A DNA stretch of 64,000 bases from Streptomyces sp. ICC1 (GTDB lineage: Bacteria > Actinomycetota > Actinomycetes > Streptomycetales > Streptomycetaceae). Shown in pieces: positions 26,133 through 36,254 of this stretch. How positions within the stretch are numbered: the first letter of the stretch is position 1; every line of letters starts with the position of its first letter. The position numbers and the translations under genes are program-made. The notes under the pieces are model-generated. The model was not told the DNA's origin and did no database searches. It saw only the letters and a program-made list of their open reading frames with translations. The stretch covers positions 6,599,227-6,663,226 of the forward strand of contig NZ_CP030287.1 in the NCBI RefSeq assembly GCF_003287935.1, read 5' to 3'.

Positions 26133-27202
26133 GTACGTCCACGACCCCGGCCCCGGACCTGTCGGTCGCACGGCGGCGCAGCACCGAGCTGGAAGGGCTG
26201 ATCGCCGCCGATCCGGGCCGGTTCCGGGTGCTGACCGGCGACCGGCCGACGGGACGGCTGCACCTGGGGCACTACTTCGGCACCCTGCAGGGCCGGGTCA
26301 GACTCCAGGACCTGGGCGTGGACACCTTCGTGATCGTGGCCGACTACCAGGTCCTCACCGACCGGGACGTCGCCGAACACCTCGCCCGGCACGTCGAGGA
26401 CCTCGTGCTCGACTACCTGGCGGCCGGGATCGACCCGGAGCGGTCCACGATCTTCACCCACAGCTCGCTGCCCGCCCTCAACCAGCTGCTGCTGCCCTTC
26501 CTCTCCCTGGTCTCCGTGGCGGAACTGCGCCGCAATCCGACCGTCAAGGACGAGATCGCCCACTCCCGGCAGGCATCGGTCAGCGGGCTGATGTTCACCT
26601 ACCCGGTGCACCAGGCCGCCGACATCCTGTTCTGCAAGGCCGATCTGGTCCCCGTCGGGCAGGACCAGCTCCCCCACCTGGAAGTCACCCGCACCATCGC
26701 CCGCCGCTTCAACGACCGCTACGGCCAGGACGGTCCGGTCTTCCCGGAGCCCGACGCCCTGCTGTCCGCCGCTCCGCTGCTGCTCGGCACCGACGGCACC
26801 AAGATGAGCAAGTCGCGCGGGAACGCCATCGGTTTGTCGGCCACCGCCGACGAGACCGCCGCCCTGGTCAGGAGCGCCAAGACGGACGCGTCCCGGCGCA
26901 TCACCTACGACCCGGCCACCCGCCCCGAGGTTTCCGGCCTCGTCCTGCTCGCCGCCCTGTGCCAGGAGCGGGACCCTCGGGCGGTCGCGGAGGAGATCGG
27001 CGACGGCGGCGCGGCGCAGCTGAAGAAGACGGTCACCGAAGCGGTCAACGACCGCTTCGCACCGCTGCGGGCGCGCCGCGCGGAGCTCGCGGCCGACCCC
27101 GACCACGTACGCGACGTGCTGCGCGCCGGCAACGAGCGGGCGGGCGCCGTCGCGGAGGCCACCCTCGCCGAGGTCCGGGCCGCCATGGGGATGGCGTACT
27201 GA
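26129..27202 (+). CDS. trpS: Tryptophanyl-tRNA synthetase (auxiliary type)
   Basis: A 357-residue class I synthetase that charges tRNA-Trp. The HIGH-type motif is in RPTGRLHLGHYFGTLQ and the KMSKS loop in GTDGTKMSKSRGNAI. Length is normal for a bacterial TrpRS. ATG at 26129 with AGGAGGA upstream. Streptomyces usually carry a housekeeping TrpRS and a second, regulated, indolmycin-resistant one; the upstream candidate leader and the position next to a tRNA-dependent cyclodipeptide synthase suggest this is the auxiliary copy. That assignment is inference from context. Confidence 0.9.
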   Translation: MSTSTTPAPDLSVARRRSTELEGLIAADPGRFRVLTGDRPTGRLHLGHYFGTLQGRVRLQDLGVDTFVIVADYQVLTDRDVAEHLARHVEDLVLDYLAAGIDPERSTIFTHSSLPALNQLLLPFLSLVSVAELRRNPTVKDEIAHSRQASVSGLMFTYPVHQAADILFCKADLVPVGQDQLPHLEVTRTIARRFNDRYGQDGPVFPEPDALLSAAPLLLGTDGTKMSKSRGNAIGLSATADETAALVRSAKTDASRRITYDPATRPEVSGLVLLAALCQERDPRAVAEEIGDGGAAQLKKTVTEAVNDRFAPLRARRAELAADPDHVRDVLRAGNERAGAVAEATLAEVRAAMGMAY

Positions 27203-27293
27203 CGGCACCGGGCGCCGGCCCGGCCGGGTGGCCGAGGGGGCCCCGGGCTGCCGGCCGCCCCGCCCACCCGAGCCGACGGGCCCAGCGGCAGCG

Positions 27294-27727
27294 CTACGGG
27301 AAGAGGCCGTCCACGAGCTCCGTCAGCGCCGCCGTCAGCGCGGGAAGGCCGGGGCCGGCGGGGCCGCCCGGTTCGGTCATGTATGTGTCCCGGCGGATCT
27401 CGATCATCAGCGCGCCGACCCGGTCGTCCTTGCCGTAGTGCTCCAGCGGTACGTACGTGCCGGCGAAGGGGCTATCGAGCCCCGTGCCGCCGAATCGTTG
27501 ACGAACTGCCACGGCGTGACGGCGGATCCCGCCGCGGCGGCCGCCGCGATGTCCGCGGTGTGGGAGTCGGTGATGTGGTCCAGCTCCCGCTCGAGCGCAC
27601 GGTCGTCCAGCAGGATGCCGCGGCGGACGGGCTCCGGTACGAAGCGCGAGGAGTGCGGGACGTGCAGGATCACCGGCGACGCGGCCGCGCCGGGGAGGAG
27701 TCGGAAGGGTGCGTGGGCCTGGTCCAT
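27294..27727 (-). pseudogene. N-formylglutamate amidohydrolase, internally deleted and frameshifted
   Basis: The start is clear (ATG 27727): VILHVPHSSRFVPEPVRRGI, then LERELDHITDSHTADIA and TPWQFVND, as in N-formylglutamate amidohydrolases of histidine breakdown (about 260-270 residues). Near 27490 the homology jumps to the other frame and to the C-terminal part (GLDSPFAGTYVPLEHYGKDD, then ALMIEIRRDTYMTEP), ending at 27294. The middle of the protein, with the residues after PWQFVN, is missing. The product would be inactive if the sequence is right. It separates trpS from the cyclodipeptide genes. Confidence 0.75.
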
Positions 27728-27865
27728 GCGTGGTTCCTCGGTGAGGGGGCTCCCGTCGGGGGCCGTGCGCGGCCCAAATCGACTGTACCGGCCCACCGTT
27801 CGAGGCCTGGGGGGAAGCGATCATTCCGATTGTGTCGGACCCCCCGCGACCCGCCGGTCTGGTAC

Positions 27866-27875
27866 CGATATATCG
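27866..27875. promoter_or_regulatory. 10-bp palindrome in the divergent spacer before the cyclodipeptide synthase
   Basis: The perfect palindrome cgatatatcg is the most AT-rich spot of the spacer between the amidohydrolase pseudogene and the cyclodipeptide synthase gene. A wider inverted repeat (tgtcggac at 27833-27840 and gtccgaca at 27895-27902) brackets it. These could be operator elements; no regulator can be named. Confidence 0.35.
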
Positions 27876-27992
27876 ATGCCCTAGTCAACTGTGCTGTCCG
27901 ACAGGTGAGTTACCGACCAGAAGCCATGGAATGCCGCCCACCGTTCGGGTACGGTCCGTGACGTCGCCGCCACACCTTGGGCACAAGGCCCC

Positions 27993-28733
27993 ATGGGACT
28001 AGCGGCACAAAGGACCCGACACCTGTTGACGACAGCGACCGAAGTCTTCACAGTCCGGCCGTACACCCCGCATTGCCAGGTGATCCACCATGAGGGCGAT
28101 CACGCCGTCATAGGCATCTCACCAGGAAACAGCTACTTCTCGGCCCAGCGCGTCCTCGACCTCGCCCAATGGGGAATGCGCAACTTCCAGCAGGTCGACA
28201 TCATCTACACCGACCTCCACGTGGCCGACATGTACGAGGCCCTGGGCTACGACCCGGACGAGGCCCGCCGCAAGGCGGTCAAGAACCTGCGCGGCGTCCG
28301 CGCCAAGGTCAACAACGCCGCCGCCGAGACCGACCCCACCGGCGTCCGGCTGCGCGCCCGTCCGATGTCGGCCCTCACCGACATCCCCGCGTACCGGGCC
28401 CTGCACAGCCACCTGACCAACCTGCTGGACAACGACCCGGAGTTCCGCACCACTTGCGACTCCCTGGTCGACAGCTTCCTCTCCTCCAAAGTCCTGGACG
28501 GAAAGGCGGCCACCACCCGGCAGCGCGAAGTCTGCCTGAAGTACGTCTGCGCGGAAGCGCCGCTCTTCCTCGACACGCCCGCCATCCTCGGCGTGCCGTC
28601 CTCCCTCAACTGCTACCACCAGCTCCTGCCGATGGCGGAACTGCTCTACTCACGCGGCTATGGTCTGCGCGCCTCGCGCAACCAGGGCCACGCCGTGATC
28701 ACCCCCGCCGAAGGAGACCCCGATGCCCGCTGA
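27993..28733 (+). CDS. Cyclodipeptide synthase, NYH type, close to Rv2275 (cyclo-Tyr-Tyr synthase)
   Basis: A 246-residue tRNA-dependent enzyme that takes two aminoacyl-tRNAs and releases a cyclic dipeptide. The nucleophile is Ser43 in ISPGNSYFS. The segment [20 protein letters not shown] and the Tyr-His pair in NCYHQLLP place it in the NYH subfamily. Nearly every conserved block matches M. tuberculosis Rv2275, which makes cyclo(L-Tyr-L-Tyr). The first ATG is at 27993; its ribosome site is weak and a TTG at 28024 is possible. It overlaps the P450 start by 11 bases. Product specificity for Tyr is inferred from similarity. Confidence 0.93.
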   Translation: MGLAAQRTRHLLTTATEVFTVRPYTPHCQVIHHEGDHAVIGISPGNSYFSAQRVLDLAQWGMRNFQQVDIIYTDLHVADMYEALGYDPDEARRKAVKNLRGVRAKVNNAAAETDPTGVRLRARPMSALTDIPAYRALHSHLTNLLDNDPEFRTTCDSLVDSFLSSKVLDGKAATTRQREVCLKYVCAEAPLFLDTPAILGVPSSLNCYHQLLPMAELLYSRGYGLRASRNQGHAVITPAEGDPDAR

Positions 28734-29907
28734 CACCCTTCTGGACTTCCCGTTCTCCGCACGCGGCGACCAGCTCCCCCACGAGATCGAGGAGCTCCGC
28801 GACGAGCCGGTCAAGCGGGTCCGCACGATAGCCGGGGACGAAGCCTGGCTCGTCTCGTCCTATCCGTTGGCGAAGCAGGTCCTCGAAGACCCCAGGTTCA
28901 GCCTGAAGGACACGTCGGCGCCCGGCGTACCCCGCCAGTACGCGCTGACGATCCCGCCCGAGGTCGTCAACAACATGGGCAACATCACGGGCGCCGGGCT
29001 GCGCAAGGCCGTCCTGAAGGCGATCAACCCGAAGACCGACGGGCTCACCGACTGGATGCGCGCCCACGCCTCCGAGCTGATCGACAGCCTCCTCGTGCAC
29101 GGTGCGCCCGTCGATCTGCGCGGCCAGTTCACCAATCCGTACGCCGAGAACCTGCACTGCCGCATCCTCGGCATCCCCGAGGCCGATGCGCCGCGCCTGG
29201 CCGCCAGCCTCGACATCGCGTTCATGAACTCGGCCTGCCCCGTCACCGGCGCCAAGCTCAACTGGGACCGGGACATCGCCTACATGGTGGAGCGCCTCGA
29301 CGACCCCTCCACCACGGGCCTCATCGCCGAGCTCGCCGCCCTGCGCAAGGACTCCCAGTACGACCACCTCACCGACGAGATGCTGGCCACGGTCGGCGTC
29401 ACACTGTTCGGCGCCGGGGTCATCTCCACCATGGGGTTCCTGACGATGGCGATCGTCTCGCTCCTCCAGAACCCGGACGTGTGGCAGGAGCTGCGCGAGT
29501 CCCCGGAGCGGATCCCCGCCGCCGTGGACGAACTCCTGCGGGTCAACCTCTCCATCGCGGACGGTCTGCCCCGGCTCGCGCTCGAGGACCTCACCCTGGG
29601 CGACGTCGAGGTCAAGAAGGGCGAGCTCCTCCTCGTCCTGGTCGAGGCCGCCAACACCGACCCGGCCGTGTTCCCGGATCCCCACGCCTTCGACATCGAC
29701 CGGGAAAACGCCGCCACGCACCTCTCCTTCGGCGGCGGCCAGCACTACTGCCCCGCCACCGCCCTCGGGAAGCGGCACACCGAGATCGCCATCGAGGTCC
29801 TCCTGGAGAAGATGCCCAACCTCCAGCTGGCGGTGCCGGTCGACCAGCTCGTCTGGCGCACCCGCTTCATGAAGCGCCTGCCCGAGCGGCTCCCCGTCCT
29901 CTGGTAG
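28723..29907 (+). CDS. Cytochrome P450 of the CYP121 type (mycocyclosin synthase-like)
   Basis: A 394-residue P450, the same size as M. tuberculosis CYP121. The haem-binding loop is [14 protein letters not shown] with the Cys near residue 344. The N-terminal [13 protein letters not shown], the [11 protein letters not shown] segment, the oxygen-side helix [11 protein letters not shown] and the C-terminal [20 protein letters not shown] all match CYP121. CYP121 forms the carbon-carbon bond that turns cyclo(Tyr-Tyr) into mycocyclosin. AAGGAGA lies at ideal spacing inside the end of the synthase gene, so the two are translationally coupled. A strong terminator follows. Confidence 0.93.
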   Translation: MPADTLLDFPFSARGDQLPHEIEELRDEPVKRVRTIAGDEAWLVSSYPLAKQVLEDPRFSLKDTSAPGVPRQYALTIPPEVVNNMGNITGAGLRKAVLKAINPKTDGLTDWMRAHASELIDSLLVHGAPVDLRGQFTNPYAENLHCRILGIPEADAPRLAASLDIAFMNSACPVTGAKLNWDRDIAYMVERLDDPSTTGLIAELAALRKDSQYDHLTDEMLATVGVTLFGAGVISTMGFLTMAIVSLLQNPDVWQELRESPERIPAAVDELLRVNLSIADGLPRLALEDLTLGDVEVKKGELLLVLVEAANTDPAVFPDPHAFDIDRENAATHLSFGGGQHYCPATALGKRHTEIAIEVLLEKMPNLQLAVPVDQLVWRTRFMKRLPERLPVLW

Positions 29908-29929
29908 CAGGACCGCACCCGGTACGCCG

Positions 29930-29962
29930 ACAGCCCCGGCCGGATGTTCCGGCCGGGGCTGT
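29930..29962. terminator. 14-bp perfect hairpin after the P450 gene
   Basis: Bases 29930-29943 pair perfectly with 29949-29962 (loop atgtt) between the P450 stop and the convergent ABC ATPase stop. It should end the two-gene cyclodipeptide operon and may act in both directions. Confidence 0.75.
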
Positions 29963-29998
29963 TCAGGGCGCCCTGCCCGGCCCTCGGGCCGGGGTCCG

Positions 29999-30763
29999 TC
30001 ACAGGGCCTTGGCGAGGAAGGCGCGGGTGCGGGTGTGCCGCGGGGCGTCCAGGACGGCTTCGGGCGGACCCTGTTCCACGACGACCCCTTCGTCCATGAA
30101 CACGACGGTGTCGGCGACCTCCCGGGCGAAGCCGATCTCGTGGGTCACCACGATCATGGTGGTTCCGGCGCGGGCCAGGTCCTTGATGACGTCCAGGACC
30201 TCGCCGACCAGTTCCGGATCGAGCGCCGAGGTCGGCTCGTCGAAGAGCAGCACCTTGGGCTCCAGCGCGAGCGCGCGGGCGATGGCCACGCGCTGCTGCT
30301 GCCCGCCGGACAGCTGCCGCGGGTAAGCGCCGGCCTTGTCGGCCAGGCCCACGCGCTCCAGCAGCCGCAGGGCCGCTTCCCGCGCCTCCCCCTTCGGCCG
30401 GCGCAGCGCGGAGACCGGGGCCTCGACCACGTTGTCCAGCACGGTGAGGTGCGGAAAGAGGTTGAAGTTCTGGAAGACGAAGCCGATGTGCGTGCGCTGC
30501 CTCAGGACCTCCTTCTCCTTGAGCTCGTAGAGCTTGCCCCGGGCGCCGCGGTAGCCGATGAGCTCGCCGTCGACACTGATCCAGCCGCGGTCGACCTTCT
30601 CCAAGTGGTTGATGGTGCGCAGGAGCGTGGACTTCCCCGAGCCCGACGGGCCGAGGATCACGGTGACTTCACCGGCGCGCACCCGCAGGTCGACGCCGCG
30701 CAGCACCTCCAGCGGCCCGAAGCTCTTGTGGACCGCGCGGACGTCGACCATGAAGTCGCTCAC
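29999..30763 (-). CDS. Polar amino acid ABC transporter ATP-binding protein
   Basis: A 254-residue single ATPase of the GlnQ/HisP class. Walker A is [12 protein letters not shown] near residue 37, the signature is [15 protein letters not shown], and Walker B is [16 protein letters not shown]. The start is a GTG that overlaps the stop of the binding-protein gene (GTGA). A permease gene would be expected in this operon but is absent: the ATPase directly follows the binding protein, and the gene after it is on the other strand. Confidence 0.92.
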   Translation of the reverse strand: MSDFMVDVRAVHKSFGPLEVLRGVDLRVRAGEVTVILGPSGSGKSTLLRTINHLEKVDRGWISVDGELIGYRGARGKLYELKEKEVLRQRTHIGFVFQNFNLFPHLTVLDNVVEAPVSALRRPKGEAREAALRLLERVGLADKAGAYPRQLSGGQQQRVAIARALALEPKVLLFDEPTSALDPELVGEVLDVIKDLARAGTTMIVVTHEIGFAREVADTVVFMDEGVVVEQGPPEAVLDAPRHTRTRAFLAKAL

Positions 30764-31719
30764 GTGTGCTCGGCCGGGTTGATCCGCGAGGTGTCGATCG
30801 CGGACGCGGTGGTTCCCCACTTCTGCAGGATCCGGGCGTAAGTACCGTTCTTGATGAGCTCGTTGACGGCTGCCTGGAAGGCCGGGGTCAGCGCCGAGCC
30901 CTTCTTGAAGGCGAAGCCGACGTCCAGCCGGTGGTACTCGCCGAGGAAGGTGGTCTGCGCGGCGGGCTGCGCCGCCTGGTAGCGCAGGCCGTTGATCGTC
31001 GACATGACGACGTCGATGCGGCCCTGCTGCAGGGCGGTGGTGACGGCCCCGGTCTCGGAGAAGACCTTGACCTCGTACGGCTTCTTGCCCGCCGTGGCGC
31101 ACACGCCCTTCTGCGCGGTGAGGGTCTTCTCGAACGTCGTGCCCGCCCCGGTGCCGATGGTCAGCCCGCACAGCTGGGTGAGGTCGGAGACCTGCGTGGT
31201 GAGCGCGGTGTTGCCGGTCTTGACGGCGAAGCCCTGGCCGTCGTTGACGTAGGTGACGAAGTCGATGGTCTTCAGGCGTTCGGTGGTGACGCCGAAGTTG
31301 CCCGTGCCGAAGTCGTACTTGCCGCTGCCGAGGGCGGGGAGGATCGTCTCGAAGGAGGCGTCCTGCCGCTCCAGCCGCAGGCCGAGGACCTTGGCCGCCG
31401 CGTCGGCCACGTCGATGTCCTGGCCGGCGGGCGGCTTGTCCTGCCCGTTCGGGTAGTAGGCCGAGGGCGGGGCCCCGACGGAGCCGCCGACCCGCAGGGT
31501 GCCCGCCTTGCGGACCTCCGGCGGGAGCAGGGCGGCGATCGAGTCCACCGCCCGCACGCCGGCGACGGGGTCGTCGGCCGGGGCGGGCGAGACCTGGGCC
31601 CCCGCCACCGCCGGGGCTCCGCCGGAGGAGCCGCAGGCCGTCAGCGCCGACACGGGCAGCAGGGCGAGGAGGGCGGCGGTGCGCAGGCGGGTGCGGATCC
31701 CGTTCCCGGGGAGGTTCAC
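30760..31719 (-). CDS. Amino acid ABC transporter solute-binding lipoprotein (family 3)
   Basis: A 319-residue lipoprotein: Arg-rich start, hydrophobic stretch and lipobox L-T-A-C near residue 28. The body is an SBP family 3 fold ([49 protein letters not shown]), typical for glutamate, glutamine or other polar amino acids. The GTG at 31719 has a GGAAAGG site upstream; a longer frame exists but is Arg/Pro-rich and unlikely. It overlaps the ATPase gene by 4 bases. Divergent from malate synthase. Confidence 0.9.
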   Translation of the reverse strand: MNLPGNGIRTRLRTAALLALLPVSALTACGSSGGAPAVAGAQVSPAPADDPVAGVRAVDSIAALLPPEVRKAGTLRVGGSVGAPPSAYYPNGQDKPPAGQDIDVADAAAKVLGLRLERQDASFETILPALGSGKYDFGTGNFGVTTERLKTIDFVTYVNDGQGFAVKTGNTALTTQVSDLTQLCGLTIGTGAGTTFEKTLTAQKGVCATAGKKPYEVKVFSETGAVTTALQQGRIDVVMSTINGLRYQAAQPAAQTTFLGEYHRLDVGFAFKKGSALTPAFQAAVNELIKNGTYARILQKWGTTASAIDTSRINPAEHT

Positions 31720-31808
31720 AGCGGGGAGGCCTTTCCGTGGCGGGGCGTGGCGAGGAGCCCCACGCCCGACGCCCCACGCCCGACGCCCACGCCGAGGAGC
31801 AGAACCGC

Positions 31809-33403
<1,595 letters not shown>

Positions 33404-33407
<4 letters not shown>

Positions 33408-34288
33408 GCGCCCCCGCGGCGCCCGCCGGCATCCGGCGCGTCGGAGTCGTCGGCGGCGGCCAGATGGGCGCGGGCATCGCCGAGGTGTGCGCCCGCGCCG
33501 GACTCGACACCGTCGTCGCGGAAGCCGACGCGACCGCCGCCCGCGCCGCCGGCCGACGCGTGGCCGACTCCCTGGAGCGAGCCGTCCAGCGGGGCAAGCT
33601 CGACCGGATCTCCGCCGAGGACGCCCTGGCCCGGCTCGTCTTCACCGGAGACCTGGGGGACCTCGCCGACCGGCAGCTCGTCATCGAAGCCGTCACCGAG
33701 AACCCCGAGGCCAGGACGGAGGTCTTCACCCGCCTCGACAAGACCGTCGAGGACCCCGAAGCCATTTTGGCCACCAACACGTCCGCCATCCCGGTCATGC
33801 GGCTGGGCACGGCCACCGGACGCGCGGACCGGGTGGTGGGCCTGCACTTCTTCAACCCCGTCCCCGTGCTGCCGCTGGTCGAGGTCGTCCCCTCCCTCCA
33901 CACGTCGGCGGACACCCTGGCCGCGGTCGAGGCCTTCGCCCGCGAGACGCTGGGCAAGACCACGGTCCGGTCCCAGGACCGGGCGGGCTTCGTCGTCAAC
34001 GCCCTGCTGATCCCCTACCTCCTCTCGGCCGTTCGCATGGCCGAATCCGGGTTCGCGAGCGCAGCCGACGTGGACGCCGGCATGGAGCTGGGCTGCGCCC
34101 ACCCGATGGGGCCGCTCAAGCTCGCCGACCTGATCGGACTGGACACGGTCGCGGCGATCGCCGAGTCGCTGTACGAGGAGTTCAAGGAACCGCTCTACGC
34201 CCCGCCCCCGCTGCTCCGGCGGATGGTGCAGGCGGGGTTGCTGGGCCGCAAGAGCGGCCGCGGGTTCCACACGTACGGCCGGGGCTGA
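33404..34288 (+). CDS. 3-hydroxybutyryl-CoA dehydrogenase
   Basis: A 294-residue NAD-dependent enzyme converting 3-hydroxybutyryl-CoA to acetoacetyl-CoA. The Rossmann motif is VGVVGGGQMGAGIAEV near residue 11. The catalytic His region is VVGLHFFNPVPVLPLVEVV, and the C-terminal domain has QDRAGFVVNALLIPYL and AHPMGPLKLADLIGLD. The GTG at 33404 overlaps the malate synthase stop. Pairing with malate synthase suggests C2/C4 acyl-CoA assimilation. Confidence 0.93.
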
Positions 34289-34464
34289 GGGGCCCCGGCA
34301 GGTCTCCGCGCCGAGGGTGCGCCGGAGACGAGCGGACCCGGCGGGGGCGTGGCGAGTGGTGTCGCCGCACCCCCGCCGTGTCTGGGAACGACCGCCGTCA
34401 TACGCACCGGGCCCGGACGGGTCTGGGAAGCGACGGCCGGCACCCTTCGCGTCTTCGGCCCCCA

Positions 34465-35458
34465 CCGGGTGGACCGGGTCGACGTGGCCGCGTCCTGCTC
34501 CCTGCTGCACGTCCCGCTGGACGCCGATGCCGAGCGCGACATCGATCCGCAGATCCGGCGCCGGCTCGCCTTCGCCCGCCAGAAGACGGCCGAGGTCACC
34601 ACGCCGGCCCGCGCGATCGCCCAGGGCGCCGACGCCATCGCGGCCGAACTGGCCGCCAACCGCGCCGACCTGGCCTGCCGGGCGCACTCCCCGATCACCC
34701 ACGACCCGGCCGTCCGGGCCCGCGCCGCGGCGATCACCGGGGCCGACGGCCGCCGCGCCCGGCCCTACGCCGACCGAGCGGCCGCCCAGCGCACCCACCT
34801 CGGGCTCCCGCTGCTGCCCACCACGACCATCGGCTCGCTCCCGCAGACCGACGAACTGCGCGCGGCCCGCGCCGACCTGCGGGCCGGCCTCATCGACACC
34901 GCCGGGTACGAGGAGCGCATCGAGGACGAGATCCGCGAGGTCCTCGCCTTCCAGGAGGAGACCGGCATCGAGGTGCTCGTGCACGGCGAGCCCGAACGCA
35001 ACGACATGGTCCAGTACTTCGCCGAGGAGCTGACGGGCTACCTCGCCACCCAGCACGGCTGGGTCCAGTCCTACGGCACCCGTTACGTGCGCCCGCCGGT
35101 CCTGGCCGGGGACATCTCCCGCCCCGATCCGATGACGCGCGCTGGACGGCGTACGCGCAGGCCCAGACGGCCAAGCCGGTCAAGGGCATGCTGACCGGCC
35201 CGGTCACCATGCTCGCCTGGTCCTTCGTACGCGACGAGGTCAACGACCTGGAGGCGGCCCGCTCGCACGTGCAGGTCGCCCGAGCGCTCGCCGCGCACGG
35301 CTACCCGCGCGAGGCCGGACCCGGCGTGTGGGACATCCACGCGCCGCGCGTCCCCTCGACCTCCGAGGCCGCGGCCCCTGCTGCGCGAGGGACTTGAGGC
35401 GATCCCGGCCGAACGGCTCTGGGTCAACCCCGACTGCGGCCTGAAGACCCGCGGTTAG
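34465..35458 (+). pseudogene. metE: metE remnant (cobalamin-independent methionine synthase) with deletions and frameshifts
   Basis: Homology begins around VAASCSLLHVPLDADAE, which is about the middle of MetE (normally about 760 residues), so the N-terminal half is gone. It continues through TTTIGSLPQTDELR and VLVHGEPERNDMVQYF. A one-base loss near 35135 shifts frame (continuing [20 protein letters not shown]). Two segments are missing after SFVRD and after EVNDLEAA. A one-base gain near 35383 shifts frame again, then [14 protein letters not shown] ends at a TAG where Trp (TGG) is expected. The catalytic metal site cannot form. The stop overlaps that of the convergent DUF4430 gene. Confidence 0.88.
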
Positions 35459-35943
35459 AAGGCGGTCCAGGTGAAGGCGACCTTGTCGCCGGCCTTCAGC
35501 TTGAACTGGCAGCCGCCGACGGGCGTCGGGGTGCCGTTGACGGAGATGCTCCAGTAGGCGGAGCCGCCGCCGTTGACGTTCTTTATCGTGTCGACGGAGA
35601 AGTCGTCGAACGAGGCGTACCAGGTGCCGTCCCAGGTGAAGTGCTTCTTCTTGGCGGCGTCGTCCAGGGCGGCGGTCGGCGTGGGCACGGCGCTCGGGTT
35701 GGCCGAGCCGTTGGTGCCGTCGCACGTGTGGGTGCCGCCGGTGACCGTGGTCACGTCGTGGCCCTTGGTCTTGATCTTGCCCTTGAACAGCAGTCCGTTC
35801 GGACCCTGGACCGTGACGTTGACCTTGACCGGGGCGTTCGTGTTCGGGACCGGCCCGGCCTGGGCGACCGCGGGCGCCGTGGCGAGCGCGAGCCCCAGGA
35901 CGGCCGAGGTGACGAGGGTGCGGCGGGCGAGGTTCGGGCGCAT
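35455..35943 (-). CDS. Secreted DUF4430 (transcobalamin-like) domain protein
   Basis: A 162-residue exported protein. Residues 1-31 form a signal peptide ([20 protein letters not shown], cleavage near AQA-GP). The rest is one DUF4430 domain, a beta-grasp-like domain related to the C-terminal part of transcobalamin and intrinsic factor, ending [17 protein letters not shown] cobalamin riboswitch lies upstream on the same strand, so a role in binding or salvaging cobalamin outside the cell is likely. Start: ATG 35943, with the pattern gaaaggc about 7 bases upstream. Confidence 0.85.
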   Translation of the reverse strand: MRPNLARRTLVTSAVLGLALATAPAVAQAGPVPNTNAPVKVNVTVQGPNGLLFKGKIKTKGHDVTTVTGGTHTCDGTNGSANPSAVPTPTAALDDAAKKKHFTWDGTWYASFDDFSVDTIKNVNGGGSAYWSISVNGTPTPVGGCQFKLKAGDKVAFTWTAF

Positions 35944-36084
35944 GAAGTGCCTTTCGGGCTGGGCCGGTTCACAGCGCGCGCCCGTCCGCCACGGCAACTG
36001 CCACCGGCGCCGGTGCCCGGAAGTGGCGGGCAGCGGCCGCCGGTGGGCCGGCGGCTCAAGGCTCCGCGCTGCAGACCATGGCAG

Positions 36085-36195
36085 TGGGAAGCGGTACGGA
36101 CCGCGTGCTGGGCTCTCCGACTCGGAGCGCGGATGCGCCCCACACGGTTGCAGGTCAGCGCCGGATTCCCACCGACTTCCCCCAGGTCACACGGC
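36085..36195 (-). promoter_or_regulatory. Cobalamin riboswitch
   Basis: On the minus strand the conserved core is present in order: gggaagtcggtgggaatccg, then gcgctgacctgcaaccgtg, a variable arm, and gagtcggagagcc. This is the cobalamin (B12) aptamer pattern seen in Streptomyces leaders. About 140 bases separate it from the DUF4430 start; the spacer holds a G+C-rich hairpin (gccgccggcccaccggcggc) that could act as a terminator or sequestering stem. Bound cobalamin would be expected to shut the gene off. Boundaries are approximate. Confidence 0.82.
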
Positions 36196-36254
36196 GATTC
36201 AGTTGTCGCCCGTACGACCGGGCAGACGCATCGTACGTGGTGCGGACGGCCGCG

